Below, piece by piece: positions 40,087-49,866 of a stretch of DNA of 64,000 nt (the first letter of the stretch is position 1; each line of letters starts with the position of its first letter). A model generated the notes under the pieces. That model was not told the DNA's origin, ran no database searches, and worked only from the letters and a program-made list of their open reading frames with translations. The position numbers were made by a program, and so were the translations under genes. The stretch spans positions 39,927 to 103,926 of the forward strand of contig JAANSK020111127.1 of the NCBI GenBank assembly GCA_011763485.2, written 5' to 3'. This stretch comes from Isoetes engelmannii (taxonomy: Eukaryota; Streptophyta; Lycopodiopsida; Isoetales; Isoetaceae).

Positions 40087-40395
40087 TCACAGATCCGAGA
40101 CCTCGTGGATGAGCGAGGGTGGGATCAGACTTCTGATGCAGGCTTCGAAGTCCAGGTCCGGATTGATCTCGACCTCGAGCGTTGAAGCGTCGATCACGAC
40201 CAGGCTCAGGTCTACCTCCAACTCATTCCCGAGCCAGTTCATCACGCCGTCCTCCATCGCTTCGCGCGAGGTGAAGAGATAGACCTGGGGGATCGGCTCA
40301 CCGAGAGCCTGGGACCTGGGCCCGATCATGGGCTTGAGGCCTTCGGCAGTGATGCGTTCGATGTTGTCGGTGGGGGTGACGTGGAACAGGTGCAT
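40087..40395 (-). CDS. Small ADP-ribosyltransferase-like (KptA/DarT-like) protein
   Basis: 102 residues starting MHLFHVTPTDNIERITAEGL, then VYLFTSREAMEDGVMNWL. The opening H-x-T plus the following helix resembles the NAD-binding start of KptA/DarT-type ADP-ribosyltransferase folds, but the protein is half their length, so activity is uncertain. Leader GATACCG (40426-40431 on the minus strand), GTCAGCA, CGGAGG. Confidence 0.45.
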   Translation of the reverse strand: MHLFHVTPTDNIERITAEGLKPMIGPRSQALGEPIPQVYLFTSREAMEDGVMNWLGNELEVDLSLVVIDASTLEVEINPDLDFEACIRSLIPPSLIHEVSDL

Positions 40396-40592
40396 GCGGG
40401 CCTCCGATGGTTGCTGACCTGCAGCGGTATCGGATGGGGCGGATACCTGTTGGTTGGGCCGCCTATCGCCTGTCGTCTGCACCTGGTTCTCCAGGCACGG
40501 TGAAGATGGGATTGCACTCGCCACCACATCCTGTTTCCCGGCTGTCGTGGGGCAACGCAGACACCCGAGAAGACAGCCGATGGAGAACAGCG

Positions 40593-41213
40593 ATGAGCAA
40601 GTACAAGTCGCAGGCCCGGCGCCTGCGCGAACGGCTGAACCGCAACAAGGTCGAGATCCCCGTTTCCCTGTCACTGGAGGCCATCGCGGCCGTCCATGGC
40701 GTGGCCAACTGGGACACCCTCTGCGCCAGGGAGGACCAGAAGGCTCCCTACCTCTATGAAGGGGTTCATGGCCAGTTGAAGCCCAGCACTGCCGCGGGTG
40801 GAGAGGTGCTGTCGGTGATCATGGGGCCGCCGGGGAGCGGCAAGACCCGCATGCTTTGTGCGATGGGCCGCCAGCTGGCCGAAGAAACCGGGGCGCCGTG
40901 CCGCTACTGGAGTGGGTGCATCCGCGGTTCGTCCGGGGAGTCCCACAAGGTCATTGCAGGAGAATGCGAAGCAGTTGACCGCTGGATCGAGGCGAACCCT
41001 GGGGCTGCCGGCGTTTGGCTGATCGATGAATTCGACTGGCTGCCTGACGAGTATGCGGAAACGGTGATGATGATCGTCAACAAGGCCCTGCGTTCCGGTT
41101 TTCGTGTCTTGGTTGCAGTCGATCGGTTCAACGAAGACGGCGCCTTCATGGGCCTGGTGTCGTCGACGCCCCGGCGGATCTCGCTGGGATTCGTGAACGG
41201 CCCCGGGTCCTAG
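40593..41213 (+). CDS. P-loop ATPase with glyoxalase-related N-terminal domain
   Basis: 206 residues. Residues 1-50 (ARRLRERL, SLSLEAIAAVHGVANWDTLC) match the small helical domain often annotated as glyoxalase-related. Then Walker A GPPGSGKT and Walker B WLIDEFDWL follow, an AAA/zeta-type nucleotide-binding core. The same N-terminal domain occurs in the 48094-49701 protein. A GATACC motif is at 40442. Confidence 0.65.
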   Translation: MSKYKSQARRLRERLNRNKVEIPVSLSLEAIAAVHGVANWDTLCAREDQKAPYLYEGVHGQLKPSTAAGGEVLSVIMGPPGSGKTRMLCAMGRQLAEETGAPCRYWSGCIRGSSGESHKVIAGECEAVDRWIEANPGAAGVWLIDEFDWLPDEYAETVMMIVNKALRSGFRVLVAVDRFNEDGAFMGLVSSTPRRISLGFVNGPGS

Positions 41214-41223
41214 CCGGAACTCG

Positions 41224-41255
41224 CCCCTGAGCGTTCTATGTTGAGCGCTCAGGGG
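41224..41255. terminator. Perfect 10-bp hairpin
   Basis: CCCCTGAGCG, 12 bases, CGCTCAGGGG, just after the P-loop gene. No T run, so termination would be weak. Confidence 0.4.
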
Positions 41256-41356
41256 TCAGGGATGCCAAATTCAGGATTCGTTTGCCCACGATCACAGTCG
41301 TGCGGGGCCAGACCCGATACCCTTTCAGGACACAGCAACTGACGAGGAAAGGGGAG

Positions 41357-42733
41357 ATGGTGGAAATCTGGAGCACTGGGCAACTACTCGCAGGCGCGAA
41401 CTCTGAACGCGCACGCAAGGCACTCGAAAGCCTTCTACCCAACGCCTCCTCCGACCAGCGAGATCAGTTTTTCGCGGGTGGCAGGTTTGTGGTCTCATCG
41501 GTGGCCACTCAGGCCGAAGCCCAGTCCATCGTCGACGCGCTTCGCCAAGCGGGTTTCGACTGCCACGTCGGCAACCCTCCACTGCAGATCACGCTGACCG
41601 AAGCGCCGAAACCAGCGCCGCCGTTCATCGCTCCGTCGAAGAAGCCCACGGCAAACATCGCAAATCGGACGGCATCAGCTGCGATTAGTGGCAGCCAGTT
41701 GCTGCTCTTCCTTTTGCTCCTGATGTTCGCCATCGGCATCGCGATGAGCAGTGTGACAGCGGCATTGTTCCTCTTCGTGCCCAGCCTTCTCGTCGCTCCT
41801 CCGGTGCGTGACGCCTTGCTAAAGCGTGGTCTGCGGCCGGGAGCTCTGGCGACGTCGTTGGTGGTGATCGCGGGCCTGGTCGTTTCGTCCGCCATTGATC
41901 AATCGGTCGGGCGGGAAGCTGAACAGCAGTCAGCTGCGAACAAGTTGGCGCAGGCGGAGCAAGCCAAGAAGCAGAAGGCGGCTGATGCGGTTGCAGCATT
42001 CCGGAAGGACCCGAAACCCCTGCTGGCCGAGGTTCAGCAGCTAATCTCAGAGGGGAAGTACGGCCAGGCACAGACCAAGCTCATCCCGCTTTCCAAGCTC
42101 GATGACCCGGGCGTCGACGAGCTGCTCGCCAAGGTGAAATCTGCGCTGGCCGCTGAGGCGAAAGCAGCCAAGGATGCCGCGCTGGCAGCCAAGATCTCGC
42201 CCACAGCGGTGACCGCGATCACGCCGGCCGGATCTCCGAAAATCCGGGCGGCTTGGGGTGACGCGGGGATCGTGCGTCTGAACCGCCTACAGCCGCTTGC
42301 AGCAAGAAAGGTGGCGGAATCGAGCATGTGCGATCGTGTCGAGGTGGTCGGCTTCTCGTGGGATCGCAGCAGCCCGAAGGAAGGCCCGGTCTTCTTCGTT
42401 GACTGCAAAAATGACAACCGGTTCTACGTCACCCAGGCGGACATTGAAAGCAATCGCCCTGTGAAGTCCAAGCGGGAGATCATGGAGGCACTGGCCGACG
42501 GCGACGCGATCAACATCTGCGTGTCCGGGATCAAGGCTCAGCTGAACTACCCGTTGTCGTTCGATCGAGACATCATGAACACCAGCGTCATCCGCGCCCA
42601 GAAGGGCGGAGGGAATGTCGCGGTCAATTTCACCTTCACCGCCAAGAATGGCTTTGGAGCCGAACTGCCTCAGGCTGCGCGGTGCGTGTTCGACGATCGG
42701 GGGATCAGGGAAGCCAGCATCTTCAATAGCTGA
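41357..42733 (+). CDS. Membrane protein with coiled coil, 458 aa
   Basis: An N-terminal soluble part, two hydrophobic segments (about 118-142 and 150-185 including LLLFLLLLMFAIGIAM), an Ala/Lys-rich coiled-coil (EQAKKQKAADAVAAF) and a C-terminal domain with VFFVDCKNDNRFYVT. The last part looks like a periplasmic or cytoplasmic beta domain also seen in plasmid-borne unknowns. Start fixed by GATACC at 41316 and GAGGAAAGG before the ATG. Confidence 0.6.
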   Translation: MVEIWSTGQLLAGANSERARKALESLLPNASSDQRDQFFAGGRFVVSSVATQAEAQSIVDALRQAGFDCHVGNPPLQITLTEAPKPAPPFIAPSKKPTANIANRTASAAISGSQLLLFLLLLMFAIGIAMSSVTAALFLFVPSLLVAPPVRDALLKRGLRPGALATSLVVIAGLVVSSAIDQSVGREAEQQSAANKLAQAEQAKKQKAADAVAAFRKDPKPLLAEVQQLISEGKYGQAQTKLIPLSKLDDPGVDELLAKVKSALAAEAKAAKDAALAAKISPTAVTAITPAGSPKIRAAWGDAGIVRLNRLQPLAARKVAESSMCDRVEVVGFSWDRSSPKEGPVFFVDCKNDNRFYVTQADIESNRPVKSKREIMEALADGDAINICVSGIKAQLNYPLSFDRDIMNTSVIRAQKGGGNVAVNFTFTAKNGFGAELPQAARCVFDDRGIREASIFNS

Positions 42734-42763
42734 CCCTGGCGAAGTGCGTAAGGCCCGGTCAGA

Positions 42764-43570
42764 TCAGAGGGCGCCCATCTCTGACAACTGCTCTGGGGTG
42801 TACCAGACGACATCATCCGTCGACAGCCACTTGTCGATGAGCTTGGACGAATGGCCCTGCTTCATCAGGGCTGTCTTCAGAAAGGCCCGCTCGATGTCGA
42901 CGTGGTTCCGGCTGCCGATCATCGATCGCACATCGTGGAAGCCCATCCTGGCCGTCGGCCCGAACTCGCGGTCTGGCAGCATCATCGCGAGATAGGCGCA
43001 GCTTGAGGCGCAGTTGCCGTCGACCCTGACTTTCGTGACGCCCGCCTCTTCGAGGATCTGGGCGGCCATGATCGCCGCGATGATGTCGCCGCCATCGTTG
43101 TCCTTCAGCAGCACGCTCCGTACGGCCTTCTGGTTGGCGGCAACGGTCACGATTTCAGGCAGTCGGCCACCGATCGCGCCGGCGATGACCAGCTGGCCAT
43201 CAACCAGGCTTGCGTCCATCCGCTGGTCCATCCTGGCGGCGTTGTGAACACTGAAGGCCATGACGAGCATGAAGAAGCCGACCAGCATGACCCCGATCAG
43301 CGAGAGCGTGCTGGACTCGTTATGCAGTGCGCCCCACCGTTTGAACACCTGGCTGGCCATCAGGACGACGGCGGCGCCCATCGACACCGCCAGGGCGCCC
43401 CATGCAGCGATCCCGCTCAGGATGTTGCGAGCATCCTGAGATTCGATCGGATGCTCCCGCAGAACGATCACCAGGGGGACCAGCAGGTAGCAGGCCCACA
43501 GCATGCCCTTCACCAGCGGGTGAAGGGGCTGCTTCGACAGGGATCGTAGTGGGGACTCGATCGCGTTCAC
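42764..43570 (-). CDS. Membrane-anchored ClpP/SppA-like serine protease-fold protein
   Basis: 268 residues. Three or four N-terminal hydrophobic segments (to about residue 110) anchor it. The soluble part has GGDIIAAIMAAQILE, VRVDGNCASSCAYLAMM (nucleophile-type SSC) and MGFHDVRS, like ClpP/SppA crotonase-fold proteases. The ATG overlaps the SbcC stop (ATGA), tying it to the SbcCD operon, an unusual partner. Confidence 0.65.
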   Translation of the reverse strand: MNAIESPLRSLSKQPLHPLVKGMLWACYLLVPLVIVLREHPIESQDARNILSGIAAWGALAVSMGAAVVLMASQVFKRWGALHNESSTLSLIGVMLVGFFMLVMAFSVHNAARMDQRMDASLVDGQLVIAGAIGGRLPEIVTVAANQKAVRSVLLKDNDGGDIIAAIMAAQILEEAGVTKVRVDGNCASSCAYLAMMLPDREFGPTARMGFHDVRSMIGSRNHVDIERAFLKTALMKQGHSSKLIDKWLSTDDVVWYTPEQLSEMGAL

Positions 43571-46182
43571 CGGCGGGCCTTCTCCAGGCGGATGCTGTAA
43601 TCGGCGCCCAGGGCGTCGTACAGCGGTTCATGGCAGCTGAAGAGGATCACCTGGAGGTTGCGGGAAGCCCGATCCAGCGCCCGATGAACCAGCCGAATGC
43701 GATCGGCGTCCGAGTTCACCAGGCTGTCGTCGAGGATCATCGGCAATCGCTCGCCGTTGGACATGACCTCGGCGATTCCGATCCGAGTCATCAGCGCGAG
43801 CTGCTCCTGGGCACCGCCCGAGAGGTACGTGAAGTCTTCCAGGATGTTGTTCGTCTGCAGGCCCTGGAAATCGAGGTCCTCTCCGGCAATCAGCTTGGAG
43901 CCGGGGAAGATCTCGGCAAGGTACGGACGAATGCGGGCGATCACGGGAGCCGTCATCTGTTCGGCGACCTTCTTGCGTTCAGCCACGAGCACCTGGTGCA
44001 ACCGCCTGGCTGCGCCGGCGCGCTTGAGCAACCGCGCAAGCGCGGTCTTGGCTTCCTCAAGTTCACTTTCGGCATCGGCGACCCGCTCGTAGCTTCCCGC
44101 TGTCATCAGCGTCGACAGGGACCCCTGCAAGTTATCGACCAGAGAGCGTGCGTCATTTGTCCGGCGCTGCATCCCATCGGCCGCGCGCTCGAGTCGGCTC
44201 GCGTCCTCCGCGGCTGCGTCGCCGCCCAGGTTCTGATAAGCCACCTCTGCTTGGGTGAGATCGAGGTAGGTCTGGCTGAACTGAGCCTGGGCCTCGGTAA
44301 TGGCCTGCTCCAGAGCTGAAATCGCTGACCGGCCTTCGAGCTGGCTGGTCACCGAGATCAGCTGTTCCTGAGCCGCCGTAAGAGAGCTGCTGACCCCTGC
44401 AATCGTCACCCTCAGCTCAGAAGCAGCCTGATCGTTTCTGGTCTTGGCCACTCGAGCGGATTCGACCAGTGCCTCGGCGGCTTCGAACGCCTCGATGGCC
44501 TTGTCCTGATCCAGGCCCTCCGGGATATCGCCCAGCGCTGCGATCTGAGCCGAGAGCTGTTCGCTATCAGCCACCAGGTCGGACAGCTTCCGGTCCGAGA
44601 GCGCAGCGCTCTCACGGATCAGCGAAGCGATTTCGTGGGTGGCCTCCTTCCAGCGGGTGTTCGCATCGATGGCCGCGGTGAGGGAGCCGAGGCCAATCGC
44701 GCCGAGGCTGCTTTCCAGTCGGTTCCGGGCTTCCAGCTCATCCGACCGGAGTTCATCCAGCGAGCCGAGGCTTGGCTGCACCTCGACCGATGCGTAGTCG
44801 CCGATCTCGATCCGCCGATCGTCCACCACGTCCAGAGAGACCGCGGTGCCGGCAGCAGCAGGGGCGCCGTCGATAGTCAGCGCCATCTTCGGCGTGATCC
44901 GGACGCGGATGGCGGCGCCAGCGAGCCGGGCTGCCGCATCACGCAGAGCCTGATCCTGATTCCGAAGATTCTGGAGGGTCTTGTCTGACACCTCCACGAT
45001 CTGGGCGCGCTTGCTGTTGGCACGCTGCAAGTCATCGGCCTTGGCGCGAACCAGCCCGATCAGCTTTTCGAGAGCCGACAGTTCCTCACGCAGCTTGGCG
45101 GCCGTGACCGATTTCCTGGCGAGAGCCTGCTGATCTCGAGCGACCCGAAGAGCTTCTTCGCGATTGAGGAGCGTCAGACGTGCCTGTTCGCCAGCTTCCT
45201 GGAACGCCACTTCGGTCTCGCGCAGCTTGGCGAGCTGCTCGTCGATCCGTGCCACCTCACCAGCGAGCCGGACCTGTTCCTGGTCGAGAGTCTGACGGCC
45301 CTTCAGATCGCCCCGGGCTTTCTCCGCCCGAACCTCGGCGAGTTCATGGGCACCCTTGGCGGCCTTCAGCTTCCCGGCTGCGCCCTGCGCTGCCTCGGCC
45401 TTGATCCGGGCAGCGAGCAGTTCTTGCTTGGACCGGGCGAGCCGGCTCTGCAGGTCGTCCCACTGCGTCCTGGCATCCGCAAGATCCGCAGCCGTCTTGA
45501 TCTGGTTCTTGTAGGACAGGCTCTCCTTGTCGAACGCGGCCTGAGCGTTCTCGACCCGGGTTCGGGCCGCCTTCAGCGTCGTGTTCTCCTGGCCGGTCGC
45601 AGTGAAGTACCGGTCGTTTTCTTCCTGAGCTAGGGCAAGCAGCTTTGTTCCGCGTTCGGAAATTGCCGCGGCGCCGATCTCGGCCGCAAGGTGGTTGCGG
45701 AGCTGCGTCTTGCTGCCATCGTTCAGGGCTTCGCCGGCCGAAATCCCGGACTGACCCTGGCGGATCATCAGCAGCGGCCAGATTCCCAGGTCTTCGCCCC
45801 CGACCTCCTTGTTGCCGCCCTGACGGGTGCCCAGGATCTGCCGAAGCCGGGCTTCTGCGTCCTCGTTGCGGAGCGTTACGCCGCCGCCGGAAAGCTCGCA
45901 GTAGGACGGCTTGATGAACTGCTTCTTCAGCTCGTAGGTGACCCCGCCGGACTCGAAGCTGATCCGAACGAACGGGGGTTCGCTCGAGGCCCAGCTCTGC
46001 AGAGCGAGCTTGTACTGGGCCGTGCCCTTGTACGACTCGAACAAACCGAACCGGAGCCCCTGGAACAGGCGGCTCTTCCCGGATTCGTTCGGGCCGAAGA
46101 TGGCGTTGAGCTTGGGCGAAAAGGTCCCGATGCTCTGGGACAGACCGCGCCAGTGGCGAACCTCGATCTCAAGCAACTGCAC
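43567..46182 (-). CDS. sbcC: SbcC/Rad50-like ATPase
   Basis: 871 residues. Walker A GPNESGKSR at 30-38, long coiled coils (about 180-400 and 500-720), signature YLSGGAQEQLALMTRIG and Walker B LPMILDDSLVNSD near the C-terminus. No clear zinc hook CxxC is seen at the apex. With SbcD it should form a nuclease that opens and trims DNA ends and hairpins. Its start overlaps the sbcD end by 14 bases. Confidence 0.85.
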   Translation of the reverse strand: MQLLEIEVRHWRGLSQSIGTFSPKLNAIFGPNESGKSRLFQGLRFGLFESYKGTAQYKLALQSWASSEPPFVRISFESGGVTYELKKQFIKPSYCELSGGGVTLRNEDAEARLRQILGTRQGGNKEVGGEDLGIWPLLMIRQGQSGISAGEALNDGSKTQLRNHLAAEIGAAAISERGTKLLALAQEENDRYFTATGQENTTLKAARTRVENAQAAFDKESLSYKNQIKTAADLADARTQWDDLQSRLARSKQELLAARIKAEAAQGAAGKLKAAKGAHELAEVRAEKARGDLKGRQTLDQEQVRLAGEVARIDEQLAKLRETEVAFQEAGEQARLTLLNREEALRVARDQQALARKSVTAAKLREELSALEKLIGLVRAKADDLQRANSKRAQIVEVSDKTLQNLRNQDQALRDAAARLAGAAIRVRITPKMALTIDGAPAAAGTAVSLDVVDDRRIEIGDYASVEVQPSLGSLDELRSDELEARNRLESSLGAIGLGSLTAAIDANTRWKEATHEIASLIRESAALSDRKLSDLVADSEQLSAQIAALGDIPEGLDQDKAIEAFEAAEALVESARVAKTRNDQAASELRVTIAGVSSSLTAAQEQLISVTSQLEGRSAISALEQAITEAQAQFSQTYLDLTQAEVAYQNLGGDAAAEDASRLERAADGMQRRTNDARSLVDNLQGSLSTLMTAGSYERVADAESELEEAKTALARLLKRAGAARRLHQVLVAERKKVAEQMTAPVIARIRPYLAEIFPGSKLIAGEDLDFQGLQTNNILEDFTYLSGGAQEQLALMTRIGIAEVMSNGERLPMILDDSLVNSDADRIRLVHRALDRASRNLQVILFSCHEPLYDALGADYSIRLEKARR

Positions 46183-47263
46183 GGGTGGCCTCTCTCTGCA
46201 GGCGATACATCAGGCGGATTGCATCGGCGTCGGCCGGGTTCTGAAGGGTGCGCAACTGGCTCAGCGCCTTGTCCATGAAGCCCTCGCCGGACAGCTGGGC
46301 AAGATCGTCTTCGGTGGGCTCGGCATGCAGGCCTGAAAGATCGGCGCGCAGGTAGACGAGTCGTTCCGAGTAGTCCGATACGAGGGTGTCGAGGTGGTCG
46401 CGGGCTTCCATCGAGACCGTTCCGGTGACCGTCAGCTCGACAAGCGTCTGCGATCGCATCTGGAGCGCGTCGAGTCGCTGCCGCAGCTCGTCGACCTGGA
46501 CGTCTTCGGTCATGTCCAGCTCGATGGAGAGCCAGTGGGTCTGGGCGATCTTGATCGGCTGAACGACCGGCATGTCGCCTGGCGCCGCAATGTCGACCAG
46601 CAGGATGTGGCCGGGGTCCGCTTCCTTGAAGCGAGTCGCCTCATGAGCGCCGGGGTACCAAACTCGAGGCCCGTATCGGAACAAGCCGTGCCAGTCGCCG
46701 AGCGCCAAGTAGTCGTAGCCCTTGGCCAGGACTTCCTGTGCGTCGATCAGGTTCGGGGTTTCCTTCTCCAGCGACTGGGTGAAATCGATGACGCCGCCGT
46801 GCGCGACCGCCAGGTGGATTCCGTCTTCCGGACGGACCGTCGGTAGCCATGCTGTCGGGTCGTCCATCTCGTGCCGCTGCCGAAGCGGGCAGGGGTACAG
46901 GGTGCCCCGAGGGACGAGGATCGGTTCCCGGGTCGACAGGAAGTGGGCGTTCGACGGCAATTCGAGGCGGGCGAGGGCCGAATCTTCCGTTGCAGCGTCG
47001 TGGTTCCCCGGAAGCAGGTAGACCGGAATCGACCCGAAATGCGACAGGGCGTCCGCGGTCTGCTGGAGAGCATCCTTTCCGAGTGCGTTGTCATCGAGCA
47101 CGTCGCCGGCGACGACGACGAAATCGACGTTGTGCTTCTTCGCTTCTTCAGCGATCCGAACGATGCTCTGGAAGCGCAGCAGCCGCATCTGCGCGGCACG
47201 CTCGGGTGATAGATAGCGCAGCTTCAAACCCAGCTGCCAATCCGCAGTGTGGATGAACTTCAT
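46169..47263 (-). CDS. sbcD: SbcD/Mre11-like nuclease
   Basis: 364 residues. MKFIHTADWQLG, VVAGDVLDD, LLPGNHDAA and LAVAHGG are the phosphoesterase motifs I-IV of SbcD/Mre11, binding two metals. LALGDWHGLFRYG is the last motif. Start at 47263 with GGAGGT and, upstream, GTCAACA. It leads the SbcD-SbcC-ClpP-like operon. A TTNGC-N-GCCAAT motif lies about 60 bases upstream. Confidence 0.88.
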   Translation of the reverse strand: MKFIHTADWQLGLKLRYLSPERAAQMRLLRFQSIVRIAEEAKKHNVDFVVVAGDVLDDNALGKDALQQTADALSHFGSIPVYLLPGNHDAATEDSALARLELPSNAHFLSTREPILVPRGTLYPCPLRQRHEMDDPTAWLPTVRPEDGIHLAVAHGGVIDFTQSLEKETPNLIDAQEVLAKGYDYLALGDWHGLFRYGPRVWYPGAHEATRFKEADPGHILLVDIAAPGDMPVVQPIKIAQTHWLSIELDMTEDVQVDELRQRLDALQMRSQTLVELTVTGTVSMEARDHLDTLVSDYSERLVYLRADLSGLHAEPTEDDLAQLSGEGFMDKALSQLRTLQNPADADAIRLMYRLQREATRAVA

Positions 47264-47476
47264 CGACGCATGACCTCCTGACTTGTTGACCTGCCGATCT
47301 GCCAGGTCGCGACATTCGCTATTGGCAAAAAAGCTAATTGAAGGATACAATAATTCCCGAATGAGTACAGGTTTTCCCCTGTGCTCCAACTATCCAGCAG
47401 AACCACCAACGACCTCGAGGACGCCATGAACAGGCATTAGAACCCCCGATTTCCGGGGCGCTGATGAGCGCATCCC

Positions 47477-48046
47477 ATGTTCCCTGTTCCGCCCTACGCC
47501 ACGGAGTTTCGACTCCTTTGGCGAGATGGCTTCTTCCTCCGTTTCCCTACTCTTCTCGCTGTCGCCCGATTCGCCCGGGGCAGCGGTCTTCTCTCCATCT
47601 ACGGCCCCGGTGAAATCGGGCTGACCTTCGGCAAGGGCCAGCTCGCGAGCCTCATCGAGGGGCAGGCGATGATCGGTTGGAAGCCATCCCCACCGCACAT
47701 TGTCTGTCGATCCGAGCATGGCGATCAGGTAGCGCCTGAGCGGCTTTGTGAGCTGCTGCGCGGTTCGCACCGCCCCTGGTACTGGTGTGTCGAGCAGCGC
47801 CCGGCCGGCTTTCGTTGCGAGCCGGTACCGGGGGTTCACAAGCGTGGCGGCCGCCGGTACTACCGTCGCCCGAAAACCTACCGGGAGCTGAAGTACCAGT
47901 TCGCCCATCTCGACGATGTTGCAGAACTGGATCTTCAGCACTTGAAGGTCGCTCGCGACCGGGTTGTCCCCACCAGCTGGGATGACATCCCGCACCATGC
48001 CGAACGGAACTGGAAGCGGTTCCGGAAGACGCAGTACCGGCAGTGA
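47477..48046 (+). CDS. Hypothetical protein, 189 aa (phage/plasmid type)
   Basis: The C-terminal stretch YYRRPKTYRELKYQFAHL then PTSWDDIPHHAERNWKRFRK is familiar from basic proteins of unknown function in phages and plasmids (ending in WKKFRKTQ-like sequence). The N-terminus is less clear. A minus-strand frame of similar length covers the same bases but has poor protein character. Confidence 0.6.
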   Translation: MFPVPPYATEFRLLWRDGFFLRFPTLLAVARFARGSGLLSIYGPGEIGLTFGKGQLASLIEGQAMIGWKPSPPHIVCRSEHGDQVAPERLCELLRGSHRPWYWCVEQRPAGFRCEPVPGVHKRGGRRYYRRPKTYRELKYQFAHLDDVAELDLQHLKVARDRVVPTSWDDIPHHAERNWKRFRKTQYRQ

Positions 48047-48051
48047 TCGCC

Positions 48052-48083
48052 GACCCCGGAACGCGTTATACGCCGCGTTCCGG
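48052..48083. terminator. Bidirectional hairpin terminator
   Basis: CCCCGGAACGCG, a short loop, CGCGTTCCGGGG between two convergent genes. Confidence 0.65.
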
Positions 48084-48093
48084 GGCGGCTGAA

Positions 48094-49701
48094 TCAGGCC
48101 TTGTCGATGGCGAGATACAGGCTGTGACCGAAGGCCAAGGACTGCTCAGGGGGCGGCCCCTCGAGGCCGGCCGGCATGCGCAGAAACGCCGGCTGGACAC
48201 CGACGAAAGCGACCAGGTTCATCTCAGCCAGCTTGGCGACCAGATCTTCGGGATCGTTCGAGTAGACGAGATCCGGAAGTTGGGATTCCCGCTCCACCGG
48301 GAACACCCCATGGCGCATCGACAGCGAGGTTCCGAAGTCGGCAATCGCCTCCCCAACTGCTTCGCGGATGTCCGAGTCGACATCAGTGTCGATGCGATAG
48401 CGGACGTTATGAACCCGCGGCAGCAGCGCGCGGATGTAGTCACCATCCCGAAGCGGGATCAGCTGGGCGCGGTTGGGCGAGGCAAAGAGAACGGAGGGCT
48501 TCTCCAGATTGAGCATGCTGGCGAGGCTGTAGAACACCCCGATCGGAAGGGTGTCCTCCAGCTCGAGACCGGGGTAGCCGATCTGTTCAGCCGCGGCTTC
48601 CCAGCTGATCCCCTGCTTCTTGAGCTGCGTCAGGATCTGGTGGCGGTTGGCCGGGTAGCTCTCATTCGGCCCACTCAGCACGTCGAACAGCTTCGTCTGG
48701 CTCATCGGCAGACGGTTCGAGTAGATGCGCTTGGCCAGTCGATAGCGGTGCAACAAGCTGCGGCTCTCGTCCGTTGAAAGGTTCCGCTTGACCTGCCCGG
48801 GAACGATGTCGTTTGGACGCAAGGTTTCCAGACCCCAGATGAGGCGACCTTCCTCGAGCACCCAAGCGCCATCGTTATCAAGGGAGATCGTCCCGGTCTT
48901 CTCTTCCATGGCCAGATCGAGCTGGAACCAGCAGGACAGCTCGTCCCCACGGCAGAGCTCGTAGCCGGCCACGTCGGGGTCATCCTGACGGTGAAGCGTC
49001 AGTTCCGAATTGAGCAGGTCGCCAAGGTCGGCGATCTCGACCATGCCGGCGCTGGCGCGGACCCTGGCGCAAATCTCGACGACGGCCGAGCCATCCAGTA
49101 CGGCAAGGTTCATCTCTTCGACGTGGCGACGCAGGAACTCGACGCACACGTGGAGCCCTTCAAGCCAATCAGGCGCGCGATCGTGAGGCGTGACGCTGGC
49201 GACGGGCTGCCTGATCGCCTGGCCGTTGCTCCCGTCAGTGGCTCCCATCAACAAGAGGGAGCCGCTCGAAACGATGAGGCTGAAGGATTTCGTCTCAGGC
49301 CGTGCGCTCAACCAGATCAATGCCTCCAGCCTCAGCTGGGTTCCCGCAGCCTTCCAGTCGGGCACCTCGATTTCGCCCTCCTGGGAATGGCCCAGGATCT
49401 TCAGCCGCTTCGGCTCGTCCTCCCTGATCGACTCCCAGGACAAACCGCGCAGCATGTGTGACGCAGCCTGGAGCGAGATGACGTGCTTGATGGAAACACC
49501 CTTGCTGGCGAGGGCTGCACGCAGCCTCTTGGCCGTGGCGTGGGGGTCTTCAGGCTCGGGCGAGATCTGCCGAACAACGGCCAACGCAAGGTCATGGTTG
49601 ACCTGCGGATAGCGATCACGGAGGAAGTCGACCAGGCGGGTCGCCTGTGACGAAGCATCGGAGGAGATGCCAGCAGCGCTGGCAGGGGTGAATTCACGCA
49701 T
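48094..49701 (-). CDS. Hypothetical protein with glyoxalase-related N-terminal domain
   Basis: 535 residues. ATAKRLRAALASKGVSIKHV and the following LRGLSWESIRE resemble the small helical domain at the start of the 40593 ATPase. The rest (about residues 110-535) is alpha/beta, has no recognisable motif and no membrane segment. Start at 49701 with CCAGGAG. It may be a DNA- or partner-binding protein of the element. Confidence 0.55.
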   Translation of the reverse strand: MREFTPASAAGISSDASSQATRLVDFLRDRYPQVNHDLALAVVRQISPEPEDPHATAKRLRAALASKGVSIKHVISLQAASHMLRGLSWESIREDEPKRLKILGHSQEGEIEVPDWKAAGTQLRLEALIWLSARPETKSFSLIVSSGSLLLMGATDGSNGQAIRQPVASVTPHDRAPDWLEGLHVCVEFLRRHVEEMNLAVLDGSAVVEICARVRASAGMVEIADLGDLLNSELTLHRQDDPDVAGYELCRGDELSCWFQLDLAMEEKTGTISLDNDGAWVLEEGRLIWGLETLRPNDIVPGQVKRNLSTDESRSLLHRYRLAKRIYSNRLPMSQTKLFDVLSGPNESYPANRHQILTQLKKQGISWEAAAEQIGYPGLELEDTLPIGVFYSLASMLNLEKPSVLFASPNRAQLIPLRDGDYIRALLPRVHNVRYRIDTDVDSDIREAVGEAIADFGTSLSMRHGVFPVERESQLPDLVYSNDPEDLVAKLAEMNLVAFVGVQPAFLRMPAGLEGPPPEQSLAFGHSLYLAIDKA

Positions 49702-49866
49702 GTGAAACTCCTGGTTTGGAAGCATCAAGGACGGCACGCGTTATCCCGCTTCCCATGGAGTGTTCACAGCTCTAGGGGAGTTACTACGACCACATCTGGC
49801 TTTGCCTGCTGCTTTGCGTGCGCTGACGGGCGCCAACTTGCCCTGTCGACCCACAAGTAGGTCAAC

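Noticed and set aside
47390-47998. 202-codon minus-strand frame overlapping the 47477-48046 gene
   Set aside because: The plus-strand product has a familiar C-terminal pattern; the minus frame has none and would run straight into the SbcD leader.
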